From Thiopseudomonas sp. (lineage in GTDB: Bacteria; Pseudomonadota; Gammaproteobacteria; Pseudomonadales; Pseudomonadaceae): a stretch of DNA of 64,000 nucleotides. Positions 52,247 through 64,000 of the stretch are shown one piece after another (within the stretch, counting starts at the first letter, position 1; every line of letters begins with the position of its first letter). The position numbers and the translations under genes are program-made. Location: the NCBI GenBank assembly GCA_023228985.1, contig JALOAC010000002.1, forward strand, positions 1-64,000, read 5' to 3'. Below the pieces are notes generated by a model. It was not told where the DNA came from, made no database searches, and worked only from the letters and a program-made list of their open reading frames with translations.

Positions 52247-52275
52247 AGTATAACCAGCTTGAGAAAAATTCCCAA
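52247..52275 (-). promoter_or_regulatory. ahcY promoter
   Basis: A -35 TTGGGA (complement of 52270-52275) and a -10 TATACT (complement of 52247-52252) with 17-bp spacing, about 20 bp before the riboswitch. Confidence 0.65.
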
Positions 52276-52364
52276 GTAAAATGCATCGGGTGTTAATTTT
52301 TTTAACGCATACTGCTAGTCTCTGCGCTTTGTAATAACTGCTTTTCGTCAATTGAGGTAATAAC

Positions 52365-52808
52365 GTGTTAAGAACCGGTGTCCTTTTGTTCATTTTTATG
52401 TTTCTAGCCGCGTGCGGTGGTGTTGATCCCAATTCGCCCCTAGGTAAGCGCAAAGCAGCGTTTAAACAAATGCTCAACGTCAGTGAAGATTTGGGCGGTA
52501 TGTTGCGCGGGCGTATTAAGTTTGATGAGCAGGCTTTTGTCGAAAAAGCGGCACTGCTTGATGAAGTTTCACGCTTACCTTGGCAGTATTTTGAAGAAGC
52601 CCCTGATGCGGATAAAAGCTCTGCGCGTGATGATGTGTGGCAGGAAAAAGAGCGCTTTATGGAGCTGGCGCGCGAGTTAGAAGGCACTACCGCAAGACTA
52701 GTGCAAAGCACAGTGCAACAGCCGCTGAATCCAGATGTGTTGGCCACCCGCGTGGATTTGGTGGAAAAAGCCTGTGAAAACTGCCATCAAGAGTTCCGCG
52801 TATATTAA
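52365..52808 (+). CDS. Cytochrome c' family lipoprotein
   Basis: 147 residues from GTG 52365 (GAGG before it). The lipobox LAACG at about 15-19 anchors it. C-terminal ENCHQEFR supplies the CxxCH haem site (CENCH) near residue 139, and the rest is a helical bundle, as in class II cytochrome c'. Such proteins bind NO or carry electrons. Ends 6 bp before the convergent ligB stop. Confidence 0.8.
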   Translation: MLRTGVLLFIFMFLAACGGVDPNSPLGKRKAAFKQMLNVSEDLGGMLRGRIKFDEQAFVEKAALLDEVSRLPWQYFEEAPDADKSSARDDVWQEKERFMELARELEGTTARLVQSTVQQPLNPDVLATRVDLVEKACENCHQEFRVY

Positions 52809-52814
52809 TCCTGT

Positions 52815-54518
<1,704 letters not shown>

Positions 54519-54538
54519 TCAACCAGTCTAGACCGTTT

Positions 54539-54555
54539 TTTAAGTTTCGCTTAAG
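54539..54555. promoter_or_regulatory. PmrA/BasR-type direct-repeat box
   Basis: TTTAAG-TTTCG-CTTAAG equals the PmrA consensus (CTTAAG-N5-CTTAAG) in 11 of 12 positions. It lies 43 bp before the ferric-reductase-like start and between two divergent genes. Confidence 0.45.
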
Positions 54556-54597
54556 CCAAGCCCATTAAGCTGTACCCATAAAGTCAGGAGGTGAATG

Positions 54598-55899
54598 ATG
54601 AAAAAAATTATTGGTGGGGTGGTCGGGCTGTCGTTGCTGGCATGGTTGCTCACCCTTAGCACAGGTCAGTTAAGCAGCATGGATGTGTGGGTTTGGCGTA
54701 AACAGCTAATTTATTGGACTGGCTTGGCATCATTTTTACTGATGACGTTGATTATGGTATTGGCTGTGCGTCCGAAGTGGTTAGAAAAGCCCATGGGCGG
54801 CTTGGATAAAATGTACCAGGTGCATAAATGGGCTGGTATTTGGGCGGTGTCTTTGGCAGTGACGCACTATGGATTGAAATTAGCTAAGGATCCGCTGCTG
54901 TGGATATTTGAGCAGGGAGTTAAAGAGCCACGCTTAAAGAATTTCTTGGAAATATTTCGTGGTAGCGCTAAAGATCTGGGCGAGTGGGCGGTGTGGATTT
55001 TTGCCATCATGGTGCTGATCGCCTTATGGAAACGTTTTCCTTACCATATTTTTCGTTATCTGCATAAAGCCATGGCGGTGTTTTATTTAGTGATTGTTTT
55101 TCATAGCATAGTACTGACGCCAACTCAGTGGTGGTTGCAACCAGCTGGGGTGTTGGTGGCGCTGGCTGCTGTGATAGGTGCGTACTGCGCATGGCTGTCC
55201 TTAACTGGCACTATTGGCCGCAGCCGTACCTATGCAGGGCATGTTTTGACGGTTAAGAAATATGATGCCGACACCTTTGAGTTGACCTGTCAGTTACCCG
55301 CATCTTGGCGGCACCAAGCAGGGCAGTTCGCTTTCTTACGCTTTGCTGGGCTGAGCGAGCCGCACCCTTTTACCATTGCCAGTGCTGATCATGCGGACGG
55401 ACAGGTGCGTTTTTCTATTAAAGCCTTAGGAGACTACACCGCTGATTTAGCCCGCACTATTGAGATTGGCCAACAGGTACAGGTGGAAGGCCCCTACGGT
55501 AACTTTACCTTGCCAAAAGCTAAGGCTGGGCGCGAGCAGATTTGGATTGCTGGTGGTATTGGGGTTACCCCCTTTATTGCTTGGCTGGAGGCTTTGCAGC
55601 AACAGCCCGACAAAGCACCTAAAACGCGCCTGTATTACTGCGTGAATAACGCGCAAGAAGGCGTATTTGCTGAGCGGTTGCAACAGCTGTGCGCGCACCT
55701 GCCGAACATTAAACTGCACATCCATTACAGCGATGATGAGGGTTTTCTGACAGCGGATAAAATTTTTGCTGGCTGCGGGCAGGATGTACGAGTATGGTTT
55801 TGTGGGCCTTATGGATTCTCACAAGCCTTGCGCAATGGCATGCGCAAGCTGGGTCTAAGTACCAGACACTTCCATCAGGAAGCCTTCCAAATGCGTTAG
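54598..55899 (+). CDS. Ferric-reductase-like haem/FAD/NAD(P)H oxidoreductase
   Basis: 433 residues; ATG 54598 has GGAGG six bases upstream (ATG 54595 is adjacent). About six helices (1-205) with paired His (VHKWAGIW, VTHYG; FRYLHKAMAV, IVFHSI) that would bind haem, then the FAD domain (EPHPFTIASADHADG), and the NAD domain (IAGGIGVTPFIAWL, YYCVNN, FCGPYGFSQAL). Moves electrons from cytosolic NAD(P)H to an acceptor across the membrane, perhaps Fe(III) chelates. Acceptor is not known. Confidence 0.85.
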   Translation: MKKIIGGVVGLSLLAWLLTLSTGQLSSMDVWVWRKQLIYWTGLASFLLMTLIMVLAVRPKWLEKPMGGLDKMYQVHKWAGIWAVSLAVTHYGLKLAKDPLLWIFEQGVKEPRLKNFLEIFRGSAKDLGEWAVWIFAIMVLIALWKRFPYHIFRYLHKAMAVFYLVIVFHSIVLTPTQWWLQPAGVLVALAAVIGAYCAWLSLTGTIGRSRTYAGHVLTVKKYDADTFELTCQLPASWRHQAGQFAFLRFAGLSEPHPFTIASADHADGQVRFSIKALGDYTADLARTIEIGQQVQVEGPYGNFTLPKAKAGREQIWIAGGIGVTPFIAWLEALQQQPDKAPKTRLYYCVNNAQEGVFAERLQQLCAHLPNIKLHIHYSDDEGFLTADKIFAGCGQDVRVWFCGPYGFSQALRNGMRKLGLSTRHFHQEAFQMR

Positions 55900-55934
55900 T
55901 CGTGTTATGACAGTAACAAATTCCTCAAAGCTTT

Positions 55935-55963
55935 CCGCCTCGTTGTTTAGAGGCGGTTTTTTT
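55935..55963 (+). terminator. Rho-independent terminator
   Basis: CCGCCTC (55935-55941) pairs with GAGGCGG (55950-55956), then TTTTTTT. It ends the ferric-reductase-like transcript and partly shields the convergent operon. Confidence 0.85.
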
Positions 55964-55996
55964 GTGTCTTGAAGATAGGATTTAACAAGACGAGTT

Positions 55997-57728
<1,732 letters not shown>

Positions 57729-57744
<16 letters not shown>

Positions 57745-58535
57745 GCTGCTGTCTCCTGACGTCGATACGCCCAAACCATCAAGCCGATTCCACCGATGAT
57801 CATCGGCAGACACAGAACCTGTCCCATGGTTAGCCAATCGAAGGCCAAGTAACCTAGCTGTGCATCAGGCACACGGACAAATTCAACGATAAATCTAAAC
57901 AGGCCATAGCACAGCGCAAACATACCTGACACCGCCATCATGGGGCGCGGTTTGCGCGAATACAGCCAAAGAATGACAAACAGGGCAACGCCTTCCAGAG
58001 CAAACTGATACAGCTGCGAAGGGTGGCGCGCCAGCTGGGCCGGATCCGTGGGGAAAACCATCGCCCAAGATACATCGGTTGCCTTGCCCCAGAGTTCGGC
58101 GTTAATAAAATTACCGATGCGCCCAGCGCCTAAGCCGATTGGAACCAAGGGAGCAATAAAATCCATCAGCGCAAAAAAAGGTTTGTTCTGTTTACGTGAG
58201 AACCACCAGACCGCTAACAAGACGCCTAAAAAACCACCATGGAAGGACATGCCACCTTCCCAGATGCGCAAAATCAACGCTGGATTAGCAATATAAGCCG
58301 CCAAATCGTAAAACAATACGTAGCCCAGCCGCCCACCGGCAATTACGCCCAGCGCGCACCAAAACACCAAGTCAGACAGGGTGTCTTTGCTCCAGCTGGG
58401 ATCAAATTGATTAAGCCTTCGTTTAGCCAGCCACCAAGCACTGCCAATACCAAACAGGTACATCAGACCGTACCAATGAATTTTTAATGGGCCCAGCGCG
58501 ATAGCTACAGGGTCTATATTGGGGTATGCCAGCAT
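57729..58535 (-). CDS. lgt: Prolipoprotein diacylglyceryl transferase Lgt
   Basis: 268 residues, seven helices. Attaches a diacylglyceryl group to the lipobox Cys of prolipoproteins. [34 protein letters not shown] and the Lgt signature [13 protein letters not shown] are present. It serves lipoproteins such as those encoded at 3047 and 52365. Confidence 0.96.
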
Positions 58536-58543
58536 AAAAAGTC

Positions 58544-59338
58544 TTAACCTAGTAAGAAGTTAGCGCCGATTAACAGCAGCATTAGAGAAAACATTTGCTT
58601 GAGGCGTTTGGGGTTTAAACGGTGCGCAAGTTTAGCACCGACACGTGCAAAGAACATAGAAGTGGCCGCGATTCCGACCAGTGCCGGCCAGTAAACAAAG
58701 CCCGTACTCCAGGCGGGTAAGCCCTCAGAGCTCCAGCCGGTCACGGCATACGAAAAAGCACCAACCAAAGCAATTGGAAAGCCGCAAGCCGCCGAGGTAG
58801 CAACGGCTTTTTGAATCGGCACACTGCGCCACAGTAAAAAAGGCACGGTTAATGAACCTCCAGCGATACCAAAAATAGCTGAAGCCCAACCGATGACGCC
58901 GCCGGCGCTGATCAATTCAGGTGCTTGAGGGGGTGGACGGCTGGCTTTGGGCTTAAATTCCAGCGCCATTTGTAGCGCCATAACAATGGCAAACACACCG
59001 ATAATTTTTTGCAGCACAGGACCTTGGATATAAGCCGCGGTAATAGCACCTAAAACAGTGCCAACCAGCACGCCTACCGTAATAAAACGCACCAGCGGCC
59101 AAAGAATAGCTGCATGACGATGATGGGCAATAATTGAGTTAATCGAAGTAAAGACAATCACCGCCAATGAAGTACCGATAGCAATGTGGGTTAGTACTGT
59201 TGCAGGCACGCCCTGTACCGTCAGGCTATACACTAGGGCTGGGACAATAATCAGCCCGCCGCCCACGCCAAACAAACCGGCTAAGGTGCCAGACACAGCG
59301 CCCACGATTAAATATAAAATAATTTCCATCAAAGGCAT
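58544..59338 (-). CDS. TauE/SafE family membrane transporter
   Basis: 264 residues, eight helices with [19 protein letters not shown] and its inverted counterpart [15 protein letters not shown]. Likely exports sulfite or organic sulfur anions. Just 8 bp before lgt in the same direction, so co-transcribed with lgt, thyA and the deaminase. A second paralogue is at 26987. Confidence 0.85.
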   Translation of the reverse strand: MPLMEIILYLIVGAVSGTLAGLFGVGGGLIIVPALVYSLTVQGVPATVLTHIAIGTSLAVIVFTSINSIIAHHRHAAILWPLVRFITVGVLVGTVLGAITAAYIQGPVLQKIIGVFAIVMALQMALEFKPKASRPPPQAPELISAGGVIGWASAIFGIAGGSLTVPFLLWRSVPIQKAVATSAACGFPIALVGAFSYAVTGWSSEGLPAWSTGFVYWPALVGIAATSMFFARVGAKLAHRLNPKRLKQMFSLMLLLIGANFLLG

Positions 59339-59399
59339 CGCCTGCGGCAGTGTTCAGTCTGTGCTTGCATTAGAGTCCACAGGTCATATTAAAAGAGTA

Positions 59400-60701
59400 T
59401 TAATAGTGCTGTTCTTCATTTTCTTCGGGAACGTGTTCCATAGCGTATTCATGCATCTGATCCAGTACATATTCTTCTTCAACACGCGGGTCAAGTGCAG
59501 CTACCAGTGGTGAGCTGGCTAGACCATCAGGCATAGCCAAGTGCGGTAAAGGTGCCTCATCAACTTGAGTATCGCCGGTAATAACCTGAGGACGAATTTT
59601 AATAGCAATAATCGCCGCACTTAAGCAGAAAAAAGCAAAGAGCATATTCGGGCCAAATACACGCATGAGGCTACCAATAAGCAGAGGACCAATGCTGGCG
59701 CCCAAACCGAAAATGGTTAACAGCACCGCTGTAAGAGAAACCCGCTTTTCGGCTTCAATATTATCATTAGCAAAAGCCACCGCCAGCGGATATAAACTAA
59801 ATAACAGCGCACAGCTGAGGCTACCTAGGGTAAAGGTTAGCCAGATTGGCCAGTCCGTATTCACCGCTTGCGGCATGGCGACAAATAACAACAGTATGCT
59901 GCACCAGCGGATAAGCTTGGAGCGGTCGATGTTATCGGATAAATAACCCAAAGGCGCTTGCACAAAAAAACCTGCGGCCACGCAGGCGGCCATAAACAAA
60001 CCCACCTGCTGAGTGGGCATGCCAATCCTTGCGGCATACAAGGGTGCTAAGCCATAAAAAGAACCCACAATAGCGCCAGCGATAAGGCTGGTGAACATGG
60101 AAACAGGCACTTGTTGATAAAAGTATCTGGGCGATAAAGTTGCTGGTTTTAACGGTTCTGGGTGAATACGCTTGGTTAAAGCAACAGGTACCAAGCACAG
60201 AGAAAAACACAGCGCCACTAACAGCAAAATCTGCGTCTCTAGGTTCGACAGCGACGCCAGCATTAATTGACCGATCACCGAGCCCAAGTAAGATGCCATC
60301 ATGTACCCAGAGAACACTTTGCCGCGCTCATCACTGCTGCTTTGCTCATTGAGCCAGCTTTCGATGACCATATACAGGCACATCATGCCCAGCCCGACAA
60401 TCACTCTAAGCAGTAGCCAAACCCAGAGGTTATCCAACAAACCATGTACCAGCACCGCTGCGGTAACCACTCCTGCACTGGCTACATAAGCGCGTATATG
60501 GCCAACCCGGGCAATCAGTCGGTGACCGAATTTGCCACCCGTAACCAAGCCAAGGTAAAAGCTGGACATCATGGCGCCCACCCAAATACCACTGGCTCGA
60601 TCGGCCACATTGAGCGCCAGATAAGTGCTTAATAAGCCCGAGCCCAGCAGCATCAGCAGGGTGGCAAAATACAAACTACGAAATGATTTCAATACAGACA
60701 T
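59400..60701 (-). CDS. MFS transporter
   Basis: 433 residues with twelve helices. GKFGHRLIARVGHIRAY is the MFS loop 2-3 motif; LRVIVGLGMMCLYMVIESWL and GYLSDNIDRSKLI are further conserved parts. It resembles YcaD-type permeases of unknown substrate. The C-terminal 50 residues are acidic and cytosolic. Confidence 0.85.
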   Translation of the reverse strand: MSVLKSFRSLYFATLLMLLGSGLLSTYLALNVADRASGIWVGAMMSSFYLGLVTGGKFGHRLIARVGHIRAYVASAGVVTAAVLVHGLLDNLWVWLLLRVIVGLGMMCLYMVIESWLNEQSSSDERGKVFSGYMMASYLGSVIGQLMLASLSNLETQILLLVALCFSLCLVPVALTKRIHPEPLKPATLSPRYFYQQVPVSMFTSLIAGAIVGSFYGLAPLYAARIGMPTQQVGLFMAACVAAGFFVQAPLGYLSDNIDRSKLIRWCSILLLFVAMPQAVNTDWPIWLTFTLGSLSCALLFSLYPLAVAFANDNIEAEKRVSLTAVLLTIFGLGASIGPLLIGSLMRVFGPNMLFAFFCLSAAIIAIKIRPQVITGDTQVDEAPLPHLAMPDGLASSPLVAALDPRVEEEYVLDQMHEYAMEHVPEENEEQHY

Positions 60702-60762
60702 GAACAGCGCTTTATAAGTTTATGGGTAACTGGGTACGGAGGGTTCAAGCTGACTTTGCAGA

Positions 60763-62163
60763 TTAGCGACGCAAAAACAACCACTCGATAATACGCTGAA
60801 ATCGCCCACCATAAGGGGGGTAAATTAAGCGCATCGGATTAATCCGTGATTTTGTGAATACGGCCTTGGCATGACTGAAGGTTAAAAACCCATCGCGCCC
60901 GTGATAACTGCCTATTCCTGAAGAGCCGATTCCGCCAAAGGGCAGATCCGGCTGAGCGACGTGTAATAAGGCCTCGTTGATGCAGGTGCCTCCAGCATGT
61001 GTTTGCGCCAGTATGTGTTGTTGTCGCTCTTTGTTGCGTGAAAAAAAATACAACGCCAAAGGTCGAGGACGTTGTTGTACATAAGCCACCGCATCATAAA
61101 AATCTTCGTAGATCATAATAGGCAGCACAGGGCCGAATATTTCTTCTTGCATAACACGCATGCAATCAGTGACCTCGGTAAGCACCAGCAGCGGCATGTT
61201 ACGTTCGTGCGCTTGTTCTGTGTGTAGGCTGGTTAGCTTAGCTCCCTTGATTTGTGCATCTTCAATCAACGTGCGTAAGCGTTGTTGATGTTGCTGATTA
61301 ATAACCCAGGTACAGTCGGGATTATCGGCCAAGGTGGGTTGAAATCGTTGCAGCACTTGACGCAGCTGCACAATGAATTCATTTAAACACTGTTTCGGCA
61401 GCAAGATATAGTCAGGAGCGACACAAAATTGACCTGCATTAAGCAATTTAGCAAAAACGATCCGCTCAGCTGCATCGGCCAAATTGGCACTCTCATCCAC
61501 AATAGCCGGTGACTTACCGCCTAACTCCAAAGTGACAGGGGTAAGGTTTTCTGCCGCTGCACGCATCACTTCTTTACCGACAGCGGTAGAGCCGGTAAAC
61601 AGCAGATGGTCAAAAGGCAGCTGTGTAAAAGCCTTACCAACGTGCGCGTCGCCTAAGACAACTGTAACAAGATCGGATGGCAATGCTGATTGCAGTAGCT
61701 GTTGCATAAGCGCGGCAGTTGCCGGTGCATGCTCGCTCATTTTAAGCATCACTCTGTTGCCAGCCGCCAAAGCGCTGGTGAGCGGACCGATGGATAAAAA
61801 CACTGGGCTATTCCAAGGTACGACAATACCCACCACGCCAACCGGTTGGTAATACACCTGGGCGCTAGAGGGCTGGAATATCAAGTTAGGCCAGCGTCTT
61901 TGCGGTCGCATCCAGCGCTTAAGCTTGCGTCGTGCATGGCCAATACCCAGCACGCTAGGCAAAAGTTCAGCCATGCGCGTTTCGTCCACGCTGCGATGAC
62001 CAAAATCCTTACTTATCGCTGCAGCAATAGCATCTTGCTGATTTAGGATTGCTTGCTGTAATTGCTTCAGCCAATCCTTGCGCTCTATAGCTGAAGGCAT
62101 AGGGTTTTTAGCAAACGCTTGTTGCAAGGTTGCAAATTGCTGGCGCAAAAGATCGGCAGTCAT
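60763..62163 (-). CDS. calB: Coniferyl-aldehyde dehydrogenase
   Basis: 466 residues. Short-form aldehyde dehydrogenase: PWNSPVFLSIGPLTSALAAG, FTGSTAVGKEVM, ELGGKSPAIV (Glu base) and the catalytic Cys in NAGQFCVAPDYI. The C-terminal INEALLHVAQPDLPFGG and SGIGSYHGRDGF match the CalB type that oxidises coniferyl aldehyde to ferulate. A general fatty-aldehyde role is possible. 22 bp after the next gene. Confidence 0.85.
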   Translation of the reverse strand: MTADLLRQQFATLQQAFAKNPMPSAIERKDWLKQLQQAILNQQDAIAAAISKDFGHRSVDETRMAELLPSVLGIGHARRKLKRWMRPQRRWPNLIFQPSSAQVYYQPVGVVGIVVPWNSPVFLSIGPLTSALAAGNRVMLKMSEHAPATAALMQQLLQSALPSDLVTVVLGDAHVGKAFTQLPFDHLLFTGSTAVGKEVMRAAAENLTPVTLELGGKSPAIVDESANLADAAERIVFAKLLNAGQFCVAPDYILLPKQCLNEFIVQLRQVLQRFQPTLADNPDCTWVINQQHQQRLRTLIEDAQIKGAKLTSLHTEQAHERNMPLLVLTEVTDCMRVMQEEIFGPVLPIMIYEDFYDAVAYVQQRPRPLALYFFSRNKERQQHILAQTHAGGTCINEALLHVAQPDLPFGGIGSSGIGSYHGRDGFLTFSHAKAVFTKSRINPMRLIYPPYGGRFQRIIEWLFLRR

Positions 62164-62185
62164 GATGTTAAATCCTTTCGCTGGC

Positions 62186-63916
62186 TCAGCCTGTCACTTT
62201 GCGTAGTATGGCTCGCCCAATAATGCGTAGCTTGTCTTGGGTGCTAAAGCGTTTGAGGGTGGCTTTGACTACCCCCTGGGTAAAGCGCGTGCGCTTGCTG
62301 TAATCAATCTGCACATCCACCAGTACGGTAACAGATTGCGCGGCCAGCCGCAGAGCCTCTTCAATCACGGACCCAACTGCGGTGGCCTGCTCTAAGACCA
62401 GATAATGCGCACCCACTGTTTTGCTCAGCGCGGCCAAATCGATTTCTTGTAGCTGGCTGCAGGTTTTGCGGTTATAAGGGATTTCTTGGGCTTGGGCGAT
62501 TTGCGACAACTCACCATCATTAAAGACAAACAATACCACGCCTAGTTGATGGCGCACCGCGGTAAGCAGCTCAAGACCGGTCATCAATAGCGCGCCATCT
62601 CCGACTATGCCGATTACTGTTTTATCTGGATTGGCTAATTTGGCACCAATAACCGCAGGAACGCAGTAACCCATGGCATTAAAGTCCGTGGGTGAGATAA
62701 AACCTCTGGCGGCTAAAATCGGCATAAGCTCAGCGGTTAAATAGGTGTGGTTGCCATCATCCGCTACTACCAAGCTGTCAGATTTAAGCTGCTGGCGCAG
62801 GGCTTGGAAAAAGTGCGCAGGATTAATTCGGCCACCACTGTTATGCGCTAGCCATTCTTTACGGTATCCGGCTTTAGCTTGGCCGATAATTTGCGCCATG
62901 GGCTGTGAGCTGGGTTGCGGGCTTAGCGCTTTTACTGCCTGTAACAAGGCGGGCATGATTTCTTTTGCATCCCCTGCCAAGCAAACACGAGCGGGGTAAT
63001 TAGCGTTAAATACCGCTGGATTAATATCCAGATGAATCAGATTTTGCGGTACTTGCATGCTAAAGCTGCCGGTTGGGATTTCGGCAAAGCGCGTGCCGAT
63101 AGCTAGCAAGGTATCGCATTTGGCGAAGGCTTGTTCGCCAGCAGGTACGGAATACGCACCAAAGCCCATACCGGTATGCAGCGGATGCTCACCTGGGAAG
63201 GCGCTCAGTCCTTGGAGCGTGGTGGCCACAGGTGCATTAAGTAGCTCAGCTAGCTCGACTAACTCGTTTTGGCAATCCACCGCACCCCAGCCAACAAATA
63301 GGCCGGCTTGTTTTGCTTCGCTTAATAACACCGCTGCTTGCTGAACGGCAGCTAAATCTACCGCCACCGGTGCAGGCAGGCCAGTGAAAGCAGGCATGTC
63401 TGGGACTGTTCCAAGAAAGTTGCTGATGTTATAGGGCAGATCGAGAAATACCGGACCCGGTTCGCCGTCCATAGCCAAGCGATAGGCTTGATAGATAGTG
63501 GGGATCACCTGCTCATGGCTCTCAATTAAAAAAGTGCCTTTGGTTAGCGGTGCAATCAAAGCATGCTGATCCATTTCATGCAGCTGATAGCGATAAGGGC
63601 TTTGGCTGTGTATGCCGCCGGAAATAACCAGCATTGGAATGCCGGCTAAATAGGCTTCACCAATGCCACTAGCTGCATGGGTAACGCCGGCGGCAGGAAC
63701 AATCAGCAATGTACCTATGCTGGCGCTGGTACGACTGACGGCATCAGCCATAAAAGCAGCGCCACATTCATGAGTTACCAGAATGGGCGTAATGTGCTCG
63801 GAGCTACCCAGCTCGTCATACAGCTCGGTGTTGTGGACGCCGGGAATGCCAAAGGTCATGCGCACTCCGATTTGCTCCAGCGCAAAGCGCGCTAGCGTGG
63901 CACCTGTCTTTTTCAT
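62186..63916 (-). CDS. TPP-dependent acetolactate-synthase-like decarboxylase
   Basis: 576 residues. N-terminal TPP domain with the catalytic Glu in THECGAAFMADAVSRTS, central domain, and C-terminal TPP-binding domain with VGDGALLMTGLELLTA and VFNDGELSQIAQAQ (GDG...N motif). Family covers acetolactate synthase, benzoylformate and 2-oxo acid decarboxylases; the partner regulatory subunit of acetolactate synthase is absent, so a catabolic 2-oxo acid decarboxylase feeding the adjacent aldehyde dehydrogenase is plausible. CAGGAGAGG precedes ATG 63916. Confidence 0.8.
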   Translation of the reverse strand: MKKTGATLARFALEQIGVRMTFGIPGVHNTELYDELGSSEHITPILVTHECGAAFMADAVSRTSASIGTLLIVPAAGVTHAASGIGEAYLAGIPMLVISGGIHSQSPYRYQLHEMDQHALIAPLTKGTFLIESHEQVIPTIYQAYRLAMDGEPGPVFLDLPYNISNFLGTVPDMPAFTGLPAPVAVDLAAVQQAAVLLSEAKQAGLFVGWGAVDCQNELVELAELLNAPVATTLQGLSAFPGEHPLHTGMGFGAYSVPAGEQAFAKCDTLLAIGTRFAEIPTGSFSMQVPQNLIHLDINPAVFNANYPARVCLAGDAKEIMPALLQAVKALSPQPSSQPMAQIIGQAKAGYRKEWLAHNSGGRINPAHFFQALRQQLKSDSLVVADDGNHTYLTAELMPILAARGFISPTDFNAMGYCVPAVIGAKLANPDKTVIGIVGDGALLMTGLELLTAVRHQLGVVLFVFNDGELSQIAQAQEIPYNRKTCSQLQEIDLAALSKTVGAHYLVLEQATAVGSVIEEALRLAAQSVTVLVDVQIDYSKRTRFTQGVVKATLKRFSTQDKLRIIGRAILRKVTG

Positions 63917-64000
63917 CGCCCTCTCCTGCTTGTTGATTTATTATTGGTTTAGCTGTTACGCAATCGCCTGCGCTGCGCGTCTAGCATTAAAGATGCAGTT
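63917..64000. other. Window end, upstream of the TPP enzyme
   Basis: 84 bp holding the ribosome-binding site of the TPP enzyme and probably its promoter. Nothing else can be identified. Confidence 0.3.

Noticed and set aside
52232..52747. 171-residue ORF on the minus strand opposite the cytochrome c' gene
   Set aside because: It is a shadow of the haem lipoprotein gene, which has a lipobox and CxxCH.

Overview
The window is a chromosomal segment of a gammaproteobacterium of the Pseudomonadaceae type with only moderate G+C for that family. The gene blocks ygfA-6S RNA-zapA-ygfB-pepP-ubiH-ubiI, coaD-ferredoxin-ggt, lgt-thyA, ahcY-metF and gmhB-plsC are arranged as in Pseudomonas. Codon use, several TTG/GTG starts and REP-like repeats fit a smaller-genome relative (Thiopseudomonas/Denitrificimonas-like; this placement is inference). 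Nearly all of it is ordinary housekeeping and metabolism with short intergenic gaps. No tRNA, rRNA, CRISPR array, prophage or intact insertion sequence was found.

Layout. 1-1.8 kb: the 5' part of a TonB-dependent receptor, divergent from a NosL-like copper protein. 2-13.3 kb: rsmE, a lipoprotein, a YiiX-like amidase, a BASS-type transporter, lysO with a structured leader, yceI, rtcB, a membrane diguanylate cyclase, rlmJ, a cold-shock protein followed by a frameshifted small gene, an EF-hand protein and a PilZ protein. 13.3-18.2 kb: the yhiI-rbbA-yhhJ ABC export operon. 18.3-24.3 kb: ygfA, 6S RNA, zapA, then ygfB-pepP-ubiH-ubiI. 24.3-29.8 kb: nicotinamide riboside uptake and kinase, gabD, a TauE/SafE transporter, an outer-membrane protein gene broken by an in-frame TGA, and a sirtuin. 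30.1-34.0 kb: ectoine synthesis (ectABC plus its dedicated aspartokinase). 34.7-37.6 kb: a type II restriction-modification (RM) pair, divergent, with a near-consensus LexA box between the two genes. 37.8-41.7 kb: coaD, ferredoxin, ggt, bioA. 41.7-43.3 kb: a tandem pair of REP-like composite repeats and a 251-bp MITE with CTAA target duplications. 43.3-49.5 kb: yccS-like FUSC protein, gmhB, plsC, a flavodoxin and rhlE. 49.8-52.3 kb: ahcY-metF under an SAH riboswitch. 52.3-55.9 kb: cytochrome c', ligB and a ferric-reductase-like protein behind a PmrA-type box. 56-64 kb: adenine deaminase, thyA, lgt, TauE/SafE, MFS, coniferyl-aldehyde dehydrogenase and a TPP-dependent decarboxylase.

The most interesting item is the RM locus. 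A Dcm/EcoRII-type C5 methyltransferase (predicted CCWGG) is paired with an MvaI/BcnI-family endonuclease that carries an extra N-terminal domain. MvaI itself is known to tolerate Dcm methylation, so how this host is protected is a real question, and the LexA box adds possible SOS control. Other points worth checking are the lysO leader, the two damaged genes, the MITE and the REP doublet.
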